Assembly: GCF_947179515.1 (NCBI RefSeq) | Contig: NC_067474.1 | Location: forward strand, 97,890,324-97,954,323 | DNA length: 64,000 bases | Source of the DNA: Apodemus sylvaticus | Taxonomy: Eukaryota > Chordata > Mammalia > Rodentia > Muridae | Direction: 5' to 3' | Shown: positions 23,216-35,335 of the stretch, one piece after another | Position numbering within the stretch: the first letter of the stretch is position 1 | Layout of the letters: each line of letters opens with the position of its first letter | Notes under the pieces: model-generated | What the model saw: the letters and a program-made list of their open reading frames with translations, nothing else | Told to the model about the DNA's origin: nothing | Database searches by the model: none | Position numbers and translations under genes: made by a program

Positions 23216-26200
23216 TTTATAAAAATTCAAATAGAGATGCTTTCTAATCTGTGACCTGGAAAACAAGATTTTATTCCAGGCTGTTGGTGTCAGGAACTCA
23301 CCTGTACCCTAGGAATGACCACAGGACTCACAGTGGTCTATAAACATGAGTGTCCCAAATGCATGCTGGTTTTGTTTGTTTGTTTGTTTGTTTGTTAATG
23401 AACATCATTATCTTCCCCAATTTCTTGAAGAAATCTTAATTCCCTGCTCTGAGTCAGATAAATTGCTGTAATAGCACATTTTATTCCCAGACTTTTGAGG
23501 AAATGGCAGTCTTAAATAAAACAGTTTAATTTTTAGGATTTGAGTTTTTAAATTCATGCAATTTCTTATTCAACTATATTAACCAATTAATTTTAAACTG
23601 GTTTAATCAAAACTCAAATAAAGGACTTGAGTGAAGCATGAGAATCTGGAACATGGCCCAGTCAACAAATGCCTTGGACTTTTAGGCTAATCCAGCATAT
23701 AGACAACACAGCTCAAAAGATGTTTAGCAAACCCTCAATGATAAGTGTGTCAGATTCTGTGAATCTGCATTAAAATTTTCACATATTTATTTTGGTTGTC
23801 AATATTTCCTAAATGTGTATTTTGTTGATGATTGTTTATATGCCCTTTATTCAAAAGGTTGGAAGGTTGGAAGAGTTAACTGTTAGCCATCCCTCACCCC
23901 AGCCAGAACCTTAGGATGTTTGAATCGCCTCATTTCCTTTGTCTAACCTTTGTTCAAGTCTTCAGTAATAAAAAACATAGACAACAACTCTATGACTCTC
24001 ACTGCCTATCTCCAAAGTTTCCTTTACTTTACACCAGTAGACTGTGTGGTACGCAGTTGTGATAAGCTACTCAGATTATATATGTGAGATTCTCTAGGGC
24101 CGTGGCTTTTGCCAGATGAGGCATTTTTTTTTATTTTTTTTTATTTTGAGGCTGATGAAGCACAGAGCGATTATTGATCTGAGCATGCCATAGCCTGTCT
24201 CTCTGCCGGCAGAGTGTAGCAACATTTATCCAGGAATTTGTGAAATGTCACTCGGATCATGTTCGCAAGGTAAACTGTGTGAAATCCAGGATGTGAGCCC
24301 AGAGTCCATGTGGAATTGGACGTGCCTGCTGTGTTCCTGTGTCCAGTCTTCTGCATGAACCGAGGGTATTTGTTAACACACTGTCTGTGTCTGATATTAG
24401 ACTGTGGAACGCTATGTGTACTAGGATAATCGTTCTTACATTCTGTTTTCTCGTCTCATCTTACAGCAGAAAGTATACAAAAGGAAATAGGGAATTACAG
24501 AGTAAATTAGAAACTCTGTGTATGATAAAACAATATCAGACACTGTAGTCTTTTATTTACTGTGATATTTATTCTCCATAACAATATACTCTCAAATGCA
24601 TTTGTCTCATTAAAATATCAATCTGCCTGGAAGTGACGAATTTAGAACATTTTTTCTGACTGCTGGATTGTGATATTTAACTGAACTTATTATCTTAGAA
24701 TTTGGGTTTCTGTTTTATTTTACTGCACAGGGCTGCCATGAAGGCATATGGTGTACTTTGAGTATATCCCACCCCGTCCCACCCAAGCCTTCTCTGGCTC
24801 ACACCTCTGCATCCTGATAGTCCTCTTTGTTTTCTGGGCATTTGACTCCTACATTTAATGACTAGAATATTGGTTTGTACATGTATCAATGCCTCTCTAT
24901 ATATTACAGTTCATCTGACTTCAGTGTAGCTAACACATTTAAAGCTTTTTAATAATGAGGCAATCAGTAGGGAATGAAATAGGATTCCTCACTTATGACA
25001 CTAACATGGAAGCTGAATGTGTATCTCAGTACAAGGAAATCATGATCTGTGTAAATACAGAGTGCTGCTGTGGGTGTGCATATGTCTGTATACAAAGACC
25101 CATGCGTACAGTATATATAAAGTATGGAGGGAACAATCACTTTGCTGTCTTTCTTCATTAAGGGTTTTGAAGGAAGCAGCATTTGAGCTGAATAAATTGT
25201 AAGTTGTATGCATGCAGCAAAACCATTAGAACCTGGGAAAGCTTAAAAACATCACAGTGAGAGGCAGTGAGAAGTCAGGAAAGCTGTTGTTGAGATCACC
25301 AGGCAAATGTGGACACGAAGCTTGCTATGAGGCCTCACCTGCCCAGAACTCACAGGGATCCCCTGCCTCTGCCCCACAAGCATAAGGCAAATTTGATGAA
25401 ATGTGTAAAATGGACAATACGAAATGTGTATGGAGAGACCAAAACTTACAGAATTTTGTAAGTGGTTAAAGTTGTCACTACTTTATAATATAACTTTAAG
25501 ATTAATTTTATGTGAGACCCAGTTTATTCATAAAGAAAATGAGAGAAAAGCTTATCAATATAGCAAAGTCAATGAGACAGCAGTAATGTACCAAAGGGGA
25601 GGGGTGCCTGTGAGGTAACTAAATATGTGGGACCATAAGGGAAAATACTGTGTCTGTGTGTCTGTATATCTGACAGGTTTCCAAGGTACATGTCTGGTGT
25701 GCACTCTTAAGAACAGCTGCTGAGGAGACATTTGGAGAAAACATTTGATTAATGAAAGCAGAATAAACTTTGGAGACCTGAGTTACTGGAGTGAGTGTGG
25801 TGTGATCTGAGCACATTGGTGTACTGTGTTGTGCAAATTGCAGTGCATGTATGGTGTGGCCTGACTGAGCCAGACTTTTAATTGCCCTATTCAGTGAGTG
25901 AATAAAGACACTAAACACTTGAAAAAGTCAAATAAATAGAAAAATCAAAATGGAAAACTAAAGGGAAGGATAATGGAAATTTAGTGTTGTTGAAATTTTT
26001 GTGATACAAATAGCTTCTCTGTGAAATCTCTTGAGAAAATATTTTGAGAAATATAGCCTCCAATAAAACTAAATAAATCTCTGCTTGACATTCTTCTCCC
26101 TAGTAGAAATTTACAGTCTATGCCATGAAAGGATTTTTTTTGGTAATTTTCAAGAATGTTAATTTTTAATTAAAAAAATTACATGGCACTGGTATCTTCA

Positions 26201-26790
26201 TTTTATCAACTCCTCAATTGTAGAAAAAAGCTTCCATTTTAAAAACATGTTCAGTTCTGACACTCTTAAAATTTCGAGGAACATACAGAGAAAACAGAAA
26301 AGCACCTATGAAGGTCTCTCTCTTGAGAATTTTAATAGAGCATAGTTACAGTCAATATCATGTGAATATCAGCACCACTTCTGTTTAACTTGTAATGAAT
26401 AGAAGGAATTTTTAAATTCACTGCTTTTTTCCAAATAATTTATCTGCAAAGCTTAGACATATTACAGTTAACTATTTTCATTAAAATATTTCAGTCCCAA
26501 CTTTCAAGGAGCCATTCATAGTTATAAAGCATATTAAGAAATGTATTGCTTTTCATTAATTTAAGTATATATAATTGGAACTACAAATGGTAATCTTTGG
26601 TCTTTAGGTTTATAACCCAAACTGGTAATATTTAATTTAAATTACTATGAATTTATTCAGTATAATTTAAATAAATTATAATGTCCATGAATGTTCTGTA
26701 TCGTCCAGTGTATGATATTTGTGCTTTAGGTTTTAAATGAGTTTATTAAGTATATAGTGAGCAAAAGTAAAAAAAAAAAAAATGAGTAGT
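23216..26790. other. Intron B-C, mostly unique sequence
   Basis: AT-rich intron. It contains a (GTTT)n run near 23370-23396 and a T-rich run near 24125-24150. A 99-codon minus-strand open frame at 25619-25918 has no recognised motif. No exon or confident repeat is seen. Confidence 0.45.
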
Positions 26791-26815
26791 GATTAGCAGG
26801 AAAAGCAGCAGATAG

Positions 26816-27040
26816 ATGACAAAACACCATTACTTTGGGTACTTCAAACACCCAGCAGAATCAAACACCTCGCCACCAAGGCAGACAGCTGGGATTCAGT
26901 TGAGAGAGTCCCTGGTGAATAGAATTTCCCCTAGAGTGAGGCCTCCAAGTAAAAGAACAAAGAACAGCAGAAGAGAAACATCAAATCAAGCACTTACAAC
27001 CGTCCTACAGAAAGATCTGGGCCCTCCTGAACAGCCATGA
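26816..27040 (+). pseudogene. Unidentified coding-like open frame, plus strand
   Basis: A 74-codon frame from ATG to TGA in an AT-rich intron, with basic, Pro/Ser/Arg-rich composition (ISPRVRPPSKRTKNSRRE, ending VLQKDLGPPEQP). An A run of about 14 lies just upstream at 26770-26783. I do not recognise the protein. It may be a processed-pseudogene fragment, an unannotated alternative exon, or chance. Confidence 0.2.
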
Positions 27041-27454
27041 TGGAGTCCTGACCGAGTATTCTGGGCACGTCAATAGCCTATACTGTGTGACTCAGCTTCT
27101 CTTCTCTGCTGTAGGCATGAGAGTCACATCAGCAGATAAACAATAGTCACCTCTGTGGACACTTTTAGGTTGCCTTCTAGCTGTCTTTATAGGCATAATA
27201 TTTTTATTTCCTTAGGTTCTTGCTGACCCTTCCTATAGAGCCAGGTTCAGGACAGGGGATTTTGTAGGACGGTTGACATAACCATGTTTGGCTTGAAGTG
27301 TGGAGACTGCCCCTGCTTCCTGAGTCAGACTCTCAGTGAGCCTAAACAGCACAGAACAGTTTGCTATATATTATACATTCCATTGTCCATATTTCAGACA
27401 TTTGTTGAAGTGTTGTCTTGTAGATTAAAAGTTTCAGAAATACCACTGTTGATA

Positions 27455-27607
27455 ACAGGCCTGTTGAGATGGTTCAGTGCGTAAAACTACTGCTGTGCTT
27501 AGGTGACACCTAAGCTTGATTTTCAGGTACCGCAAAGGAAACACAGAACCGGCTTCTGAAAACTGACTTTTTACCCACATGTGCACATGCAAACACATAA
27601 TACACAT
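27455..27607 (+). repeat. B4/ID_B1-like SINE
   Basis: 'gcctgttgagatggttcagtgcgtaaaactactgctg...cacctaagcttgattttcagg...cccacatgtgcacatgcaaacacataat' follows the order of tRNA/B1 hybrid rodent SINEs. Its tail runs into the GAA repeat. Confidence 0.6.
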
Positions 27608-27745
27608 GAGGATGATGAGGAGGAGGAGGAGGAAGAGGAGGAGGAGGACGATGACGACAACGAAGAAGAAGAAGAAGAAGAAGAAGAAGAAGAAGAAGAA
27701 GAAGAAGAAGAAGAAGAAGAAGAAGAAGAAAGAAGAAGAAGAATT
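27608..27745 (+). repeat. (GAG/GAT)n to long (GAA)n triplet repeat
   Basis: GAG/GAT/GAC triplets followed by more than 20 GAA units (about 27662-27730) and a short A-interrupted end. It grew from the A-rich tail of the preceding SINE. Homopurine GAA/TTC tracts can form triplex and sticky DNA. Confidence 0.95.
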
Positions 27746-30498
27746 TTAAATTAGTTTAGGGACCCAGGAATATACATTAATAATAGAGTTTTTACCTAGT
27801 ATGTCTAAGACCCTGTGATCAACCCATGGTAGTAAAAGAAATAATAAAAAGAAAAAAATTATGCACCATTGCCATAATTCTTTTAAGATTTAAGTAGGAA
27901 TTATTATGAGCAATTTGTGATTGTCTAGACTCATTGACATTTAGTCACAATAATATGTGTAGACGTTAATTTCCTTGACCATGTCAACAAAAGCCTTTTG
28001 AGCAATTAAATATAATAGGAATCAGTACTGTTGTAATATAATCCCACAGGGACAGAAAACCAATAATATTTAAGTTTTTGCTTTTAAAAACGAGGAAAAA
28101 CAGAATGTAAGTAGAGAAAAATGAGAAAATCATCAGATTTGTGTAGACATTCTAGAGTTTGATCTCCTCTGTGCCCAGTAGTTTAGTCAATATAACTTCG
28201 CTTAGAAATTTGTAGTTGTCCTGAACTTAAACAGTTTTAACTTCACCCAAGAACAACTTGCATTTTTATTAAATTATCATGCTCACATTTCTGTTAATGA
28301 ACATGTGTGGGAGGTGATATAGTTTATATTTTTTCTTGCCACCTAATAATGTCAATAACTGGAAAAATGTTGACAAAATAATGATAGACAAATACAATTT
28401 AAAAATGGAGAGATGTACAGTACCTGTGAGTACTTGGTTTAATTAGCTAAGTTTCCACAGAAGAAGTAGGAGAAGGACTATGAGAGATATGTTCAATGAG
28501 ACATTACTCACTGTCTTTGGGATCCATGGGATGGTCTGCCTCTTTCATTCCAAAGAAAGCAGCTTTGACCACATGATTGGTAGTAAGCATGCCATCTGTG
28601 AAGTGTTTAAGAGCGCTGATACTGAACTCAGAATCCTACCACATGGATGCTGACAAATTACTCTGGTAGTGATGATTACTTTTGTTTCCAAGTGTGTGAT
28701 GTAATAGAGTATCTTCATTTCCAGTTAACTTGAAATAACAGCAAAGCAACACACAATTAAGCTAATCTTAAATGCTGCAATTTCATATTAACTTCATATA
28801 TATATAATTTTTGTATCCATTAGTTTTCATATACTTGTGGGATCAGAAGTATGCCTCCCAACTGTTATACATGTGTTGTATCTTATTGCTCACATAACTT
28901 AAGGATATTTATTTCAACACCCTTTCCTACTAGATGTAGTTTGATTTTGATATTGGTTTGGCTATTCTGATTATTTTGAAATACACAACATTGTCAGAAA
29001 CTTATAATATTTGGTAATATCAAAACTGTCAACTCAAGGATAAATGTCAAATGTTGTAGAGGCTGTTTTCAAATTTTTAAAGTGTTAGTAAACTTTTTTT
29101 GAACAATTTGAGTTTAAAATAGTGTTGATCTTTATTCTGAAAAAATATATTCAAACATATTTATAAAAAAACATTTTAGTCGGCCATTATCCAGTTCCTG
29201 TATTTCCAAGTATAAGGGCATTGAATTAATTTTTCTCTGTGTAAATGTTACTGAGAGCAGTCTACCTGTTATATATATGCAGATACCTAAATTTCTGTGA
29301 TAAAATCTAATTTGAACATATGAAGACAGATTGCCATTTCTAGAACTATGCAGAAGCCCCTGGTTAATTGTGTGCCATATTTAATGCAGCCTTATAACAA
29401 GGGTGCTTCATCTTTAATGTGCTCACCGGAGCTGATTTCATCTGTGCTGGACAACTGCACTTCATGAAGAGTTCTTTCTTGATAGGCAATTAACAATAAT
29501 TAGGAAAATTTGCCTCAAAATGATGTCAACATGAGATGGTTTAAGAAAGTTGAATGTCAATGACTTAAAAAGAAAGTTCTCTGACACAGGTATGGCATGT
29601 GAAACATGAAATGTTAATTTAACTTTTCTGCTTATTATTCATGCACAATATTATTTTGTCATTCAGACACTATACTGACAGAGTATGAGGGTGTTAAAAT
29701 AGTGCTGCCGGAATGAAAAGAGGATTAATTTACCATTGGCCAATTAGCCAAAGGTACTTAATGGTCTCTAAAGGCTACTGAAGTCTAACTGCTAGCAAAA
29801 GCATCGCCGAAAAGTCCTCTACATTACCTTCATCTGCCTGACATTTTCTGAAACATACTGTAGGCTCTTAATACCTGCATCTCTCAGAAAAGAGCTTTTG
29901 TGAGTGATGCTGTAACTGAGTGAAAGTCTCATTTGATATTTCATTACATAGATAATTGCATTTCTGCCTAAGATACTTTACTTGGTAGTATTCTGTGGGT
30001 CTGTTTAAAATCTTGAATGTGAATATCAAAACAAAGAATAACTCATATCTTAGAATTAGATAATTTTAATTATTACTAAACTTGAAACTTCTTAAGTAAA
30101 CTATGTATCTTCTATGGAAAATATGTGTTGGTCATCAAAAAAAAATGCAATTGTCCTGATAACTCATATGATCAATTAAGTGATTAAGTCTTTTAATCTT
30201 CCATAAGGAAACATTCAAAATTTTATGTCTTTCAGTTTTGTCCTCTATGAATGAGTAATATTCTGATTAAAAATTATTAATTCTACACACTGATAAAAAT
30301 ATACTAAGGTTTTAATGCATTTATAGGAGGTTCTTGCTGTAAAGTCACAAGATAACATGAAATTTTAGTATTTTCCATTTATCCCACTTCTAAACAATTA
30401 TGATAAATTGTTGTTATAATTATTTTTGTGATACATTTTTAAATTGCTGTTTCTATAAGAACAAGCACAAACAAGTGAGAGAATATAAGTGAATTTTG
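27746..30498. other. Repeat-poor AT-rich intronic block
   Basis: About 2.7 kb without a SINE, LINE or microsatellite that I recognise, unusual for this window. It has several homeodomain-type AT cores (for example 'gcaattaacaataattagg' at about 29487). No open frame suggests an exon. It could hold conserved noncoding elements, but this is inference only. Confidence 0.4.
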
Positions 30499-31940
30499 AT
30501 TTTTTTTATTCGATATAATTTATTTACATTTCAAATGACTTCCCCTTTTCTAGCCCCCCCACTCCCCGAAAGTCCCGTAAGCCCCCTTCTCTTCCCCTGT
30601 CCTCCCACCCACCCCTTCCCACTTCCCCGTTCTGGTTTTGCTGAGTACTGTTTCACTGAGTCTTTCCAGAACCAGGGGCCACTCCTCCTTTCTTCTTGTA
30701 CCTCATTTGATGTGTGGATTATGTTTTGGGTATTCCAGTTTTCTAGGTTAATATCCACTTAATAGTGAGTGCATACCATGATTCACCTTTTGAGTCTGGG
30801 TTACCTCACTTAGTATGATATTCTCTAGCTCCATCCATTTGCCTAAGAATTTCATGAATTCATTGTTTCTAATGGCTGAATAGTACTCCATTGTGTAGAT
30901 ATACCACATTTTTTGCATCCACTCTTCTGTTGAGGGATACCTGGGTTCTTTCCAGCATCTGGCAATTATAAATAGGGCTGCTATGAACATAGTAGAACAT
31001 GTATCCTTATTACATGGTGGGGAGTCTTCTGGGTATATGCCCAGGTGTGGTATAGCAGGATCTTCTGGAAGTGAGGTGCCCAGTTTTCGGAGGAACCGCC
31101 AGACTGATTTCCAGAGTGGTTGTACCAATTTGCAACCCCACCAGCAGTGGAGGAGTGTTCCTCTTTCTCCACACCCTCTCCAACACCTGCTGTCTCCTGA
31201 ATTTTTAATCTTAGCCATTCTGACTGGTGTAAGATGAAATCTTAGGGTTGTTTTGATTTGCATTTCCCTAATGACTAATGAAGTTGAGCATTTTTTAAGA
31301 TGCTTCTCCGCCATCCGAAGTTCTTCAGCTGAGAATTCTTTGTTTAACTCTGTACCCCATTTTTTAATAGGGTTGTTTGGTTTTCTGGAGTCTAACTTCT
31401 TGAGTTCTTTATATATATTGGATATTAGCCCTCTATCTGATGTAGGATTGGTGAAGATCTTTTCCCAATTTGTTGGTTGCCGATTTGTCCTCTTGATGGT
31501 GTCCTTTGCCTTACAGAAACTTTGTAATTTTATGAGGTCCCATTTGTCAATTCTTGCTCTTAGAGCATACGCTATTGGTGTTCTGTTCAGAAACTTTCTC
31601 CCTGTACCGATGTCCTCAAGGGTCTTCCCCAGTTTCTTTTCTATTAGCTTCAGAGTGTCTGGCTTTATGTGGAGGTCCTTGATCCATTTGGATTTGAGCT
31701 TAGTACAAGGAGACAAGGATGGATCAATTCGCATTCTTCTGCATGCTGACCTCCAGTTGAACCAGCACCATTTGTTGAAAAGGCTATCTTTTTTCCATTG
31801 GATGTTTTCAGCCTCTTTGTCGAGGATCAAGTGGCCATAGGTGTGTGGGTTCATTTCTGGATCTTCAATCCTGTTCCATTGATCCTCCTGCCTGTCACTG
31901 TACCAATACCATGCAGTTTTTAACACTATTGCTCTGTTGA
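30499..31940 (-). mobile_element. 5'-truncated L1 with open ORF2 C-terminal third
   Basis: On the minus strand an open frame of about 395 L1 codons (ending at 30748) covers the C-terminal third of ORF2 protein. Landmarks are TAWYWYSDRQEDQW, then CWRGCGERGTLLHCWWGC (the conserved cysteine motif), YIYTMEYYSAIRNNEFMKF and HSLLSGY before the stop. The 3' UTR ends at 30499-30530, reading 'tttgaaatgtaaataaattatatcgaataaaa'. No stop or frameshift has accumulated, so it is younger than the copy at 15.7 kb. Endonuclease and most of the reverse transcriptase are absent, so it is not autonomous. Confidence 0.93.
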
Positions 31941-31994
31941 TTTTTTTATTCAGCACCATTTTTGTCAGTCCTAATAAGAACTTTAGAGTGGAGA

Positions 31995-32095
31995 TGTGGG
32001 GATCCAGGTGTGGTGGGTGGTTTGGTTCTATAATCTCAACTCTGAGAAGGCTGAGGCACGGATGTCAAAGTTTAAGGCCAGTCTGGGTCACACAG
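31995..32095 (+). repeat. Diverged B1-type SINE
   Basis: 'caggtgtggtgggtggtttggttctataatctcaactctgagaaggctgaggcacgg...aaggccagtctgggtcacacag' follows the B1 plus-strand order, ending in a (CT)n tract. Confidence 0.6.
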
Positions 32096-32117
32096 TCTCT
32101 CTCTCTCTCTGTCTCTC

Positions 32118-32168
<51 letters not shown>
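32096..32168 (+). repeat. (CT)n microsatellite
   Basis: CT units with GT and TT interruptions, followed by a short CACACG stretch. Confidence 0.95.
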
Positions 32169-32219
32169 GACACACGCACACACACGCACATCTATAGGGG
32201 AGACCACATTCTAGTTACA

Positions 32220-33798
32220 GAAGGAAGCAATACAATCCTTTTACTCAGGCTATCCTTGACCTTTGCTCTGGTGTGGACAGGAAAGCGCTCTCTGCCACCA
32301 ACTTTGCTTCCCCAAAACTCTGTGTGTAATCATAGCACCCCAACGTCTTAATGCTTCTCCAGATCCTACTATCAAAACAAAAGTACTTTAATTTTTAGAA
32401 ATGATTATGAGTTTAAATTTTTACTCTGGTGGCGAAAAGTATGCAGGGTAGGCAAGCAGTGTCTTTTGGACATCGTGTGGTAGTCATTGCGCATAAAAAA
32501 AGTGATGGCCCAGAATCTCTCTTTATCCTAAGAACTGTACCCTGTTCTGCTCCTGTCCCACAGCACTGCTTCTAATGTATGTGGATACTCAATGTGTTTG
32601 CACGAATGTGGCACAGAGTGTCCTGTGCATTGTTTCGTTCAGTGGCCCATTCTCCTCAGTGCTTCGCTCTTTGGAGCTGCCCAAAACAGTGTCTGTCGGA
32701 CTTCAGTGTTGGCAAATGATTGGCGAGTGTTTCAGTCTTCTTTGTAAATCCTGTTTTTGCCTATATTGAGTCTTTAGGATATTTTTGGCTTGGCCCAGTT
32801 TTATTGTTCTAATAATTCATTTTTGGACATAAAAATGTTTACCCAGGTCCCCTACTGGGGAAGAACACTCAACTTTCCTCAGGACTGCCTTGCGGCTACT
32901 TACCTCTGCTCTCTGGGGTTCATCCCTTCCCAGTGGGAACACTCGAGAGCAGCATAGACTGATGCTGCCCTTAGCTTGGCAAATGGACTGTCTCGTGGGG
33001 ATACAGAGAAGGAAACTGCTCGGTGTTTACAAACTGCCCTTTGTTCTCTCCTTCTCTAAAATGTGCTGGAAGAGAGTCCCTGAGAACTATGATGAGAACT
33101 ATTTTGTAAAATGGTACAAACTTAAAAGGGGGAGTGTAGCTGGAGAAAGTATTTCATTCAGGACAAGCAGTTGAGGGTTGCCCTGGTTTTCTTCCTGGCC
33201 ACTGCTTTGTAAGCTGCTCTCTGGCCTATACCTTATTGAGAAAGAGAAATGCTCCTTGTGATAGTCTGATATGAGAACCTGCTGTGTCTCACACCTGACC
33301 CAAGGAAGACAAGATTAATAAGTAGATGTTATTTCTAAGCTGCTAAGTTTCTGGTAATTTTTACGCATTGACTATCTGTCACAGTGATGCAATGTTGCTA
33401 ATAAACTTAGAATAATATATTGCTGAATATTACTGGATTTAGCTACCTAAAGGCTAACCTTGTAACTTCTTCATTATTGAAAACACAGACTCTTTGGCAC
33501 GTGGTATACAGGCAGAAAAGGAATGATAAATATTGAGTCAAATTCTAAATCTAGGTTCTTATATCCAGATGCTCCAGAAAATGTTATGATGAAGCCCAGA
33601 AATAATAAAAGTGGTTTGTATATGAAATTCCTCAATGGAAACAAGAAACAGAACATGAACGGTGACTTATTTACCCTGCCCAAGAAACTCCTGATTCCAT
33701 GCTAAAATCATTGAAAGGAAGCTTCTAGCCTGAGGGTTTGGTGGCCAAACTACATATGCAGAGCTAGTTCCCAGCTTACATTGCTAGCATACAAAACA
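32220..33798. other. Intron B-C, no confident feature
   Basis: Mixed unique-looking sequence. A 94-codon plus-strand frame at 32890-33174 has no recognised motif. 33230-33410 resembles the end of an ancient mammalian repeat ('gctgctaagtttctggtaattttt'), not assigned. Confidence 0.4.
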
Positions 33799-33799
33799 G

Positions 33800-34003
33800 A
33801 CCATTGAACTAGCAAAATGGCTTAGTAGGGAAAGGTACTTATAACCAGGCTCAGTGACCTGAGTTTGAGAATGTGAGTCATAGCGCTCACATATTAGAAG
33901 GAAAGAGCTAGCTCCCACAAGTCGTCTTCTGACTCCCACATGTGTGCTGTGGTACCCTCTCCCCAAGTGTACAAATGTGAACACACACAAAATAAGTTTT
34001 AAA
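33800..34003 (+). repeat. B4/ID_B1-like SINE
   Basis: 'actagcaaaatggcttagtaggg...gtgacctgagtttgagaatg...gtcgtcttctgactcccacatgtgtgctgtgg...acacacacaaaataag' is typical of these hybrid SINEs. Confidence 0.65.
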
Positions 34004-35335
34004 AAAATTAGAGAAGATGGAACATTTTCTTTAAAACTCAAAGAAATGATATTAATACAAAATTATGGGTAAGATAAAATTGAAATGAGAATGTCATTTA
34101 AATATTATGCCATGGGGCTTGTGATCCCTGCTGGAGGTGGGGTGACAGGGATGGGTGAGGAAGGAGCTGGGATTTTGTTAGTTTGCTTTTATTTTTTAAG
34201 TTATACCTTGTATACCTTTTGTGCTACACATAGTATTACCCTGACCTCTTAAAAAGAACATATACTTTATTTACAGCCTATTTTTCTTAGGCCAGGAGTC
34301 AGACAGCTTAGTAGGTCCTTTTGGATCAGAATTTCACAAGTTGTGATCAATATATCAGCCAGGCTGTCTTCCTTTCTATGGCTTAGACTTTGCTGCCTCA
34401 AGCTCCTGTCAGTGTGAATTCTGCCATGATGGACCATGACCTGCAACTATGAAGCAATATATAATATTCTCTACTTAAGATTTTTGACATGCATTTTGTC
34501 ATAACAAAGACACAATTAAAATTAAAGAAAATTAGTACCAAGAAGCAAGGTTTACACTGTGATAAATTTGACCACATGGTTCCTAGACCCTTGGAACTGG
34601 TTTATAGAAGGGATGTCGAAAAGTCTGGAAGTTTGAACTAGAAACTCAGTCCTCATGGCCCTTCAGGGCAGACCTTGAAGGACCAGCTTATGTGGTTTCT
34701 GAGAAGACCAATAGCTCTCTATCAGAAACTGAACTAGGGGTCGATTCTGTAATGTTCTTAAAGGATCTGGCTCCATTCTGCATGTGTCCTGAGAATGTCT
34801 TTGAGGCTGAGTACAGGATTGGTGGACGAATTCCTTTAGCAGAGATTTCAAAACCACAGCATTCGGTATGTGGCATGGCTACAACTCACTGTACTTACTG
34901 CTATTCACAGTGAGAGAAAGCAGAAAGGAAATAAAAGTGGGAAGTGTGCTGAAAAGGGTTGTATGAGCAAATTTAACATCACAGACAAAGAGAGCACAGA
35001 TAAATAAGTGTCAGAAATTGATGGAAAGAAACTTCACTCTCTTTATTGAATCATTAGAAATAGTAACCCAAAGAAAGATGACAGTCATCAATGGCTTCAT
35101 GAAAATGCAAATTCATTTCTAATGAGAGAGTCTTAACTGAAACAGAGAATGTCCCTGGAAGGGTTCCCTGCCCCTATTCAAAGGCAGCTTCTTAGGGAAA
35201 TGAGGGATTATCTAAATTAGGTTAGCCTCTTGACATGCCTGGGAAGGAGAATCAAGACAGGCAAGCAGTGGGCAGGCAGAAATCAGAGAAGTGACTGAAC
35301 ACCCTCCCACAGTGTCCAACAGCCACATGTGGTGG
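34004..35335. other. Intron B-C, no confident feature
   Basis: 34270-34465 resembles part of a rodent repeat ('gctgcctcaagctcctgtcagtgtgaattctgccatgatgga'). The rest, including overlapping short open frames at 34660-34915 on both strands, is not recognised. Confidence 0.4.

Noticed and set aside
25619..25918. 99-codon minus-strand frame
   Set aside because: No motif or coding signal was recognised. It could be part of an old repeat, but I could not assign it.
31253..31840. 195-codon plus-strand frame
   Set aside because: It is the antisense reading of the minus-strand L1 ORF2.
30748..31959. 403-codon minus-strand frame as a host gene
   Set aside because: It is the C-terminal third of L1 ORF2 with the L1 3' UTR directly after it. 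The first few residues come from flanking DNA.
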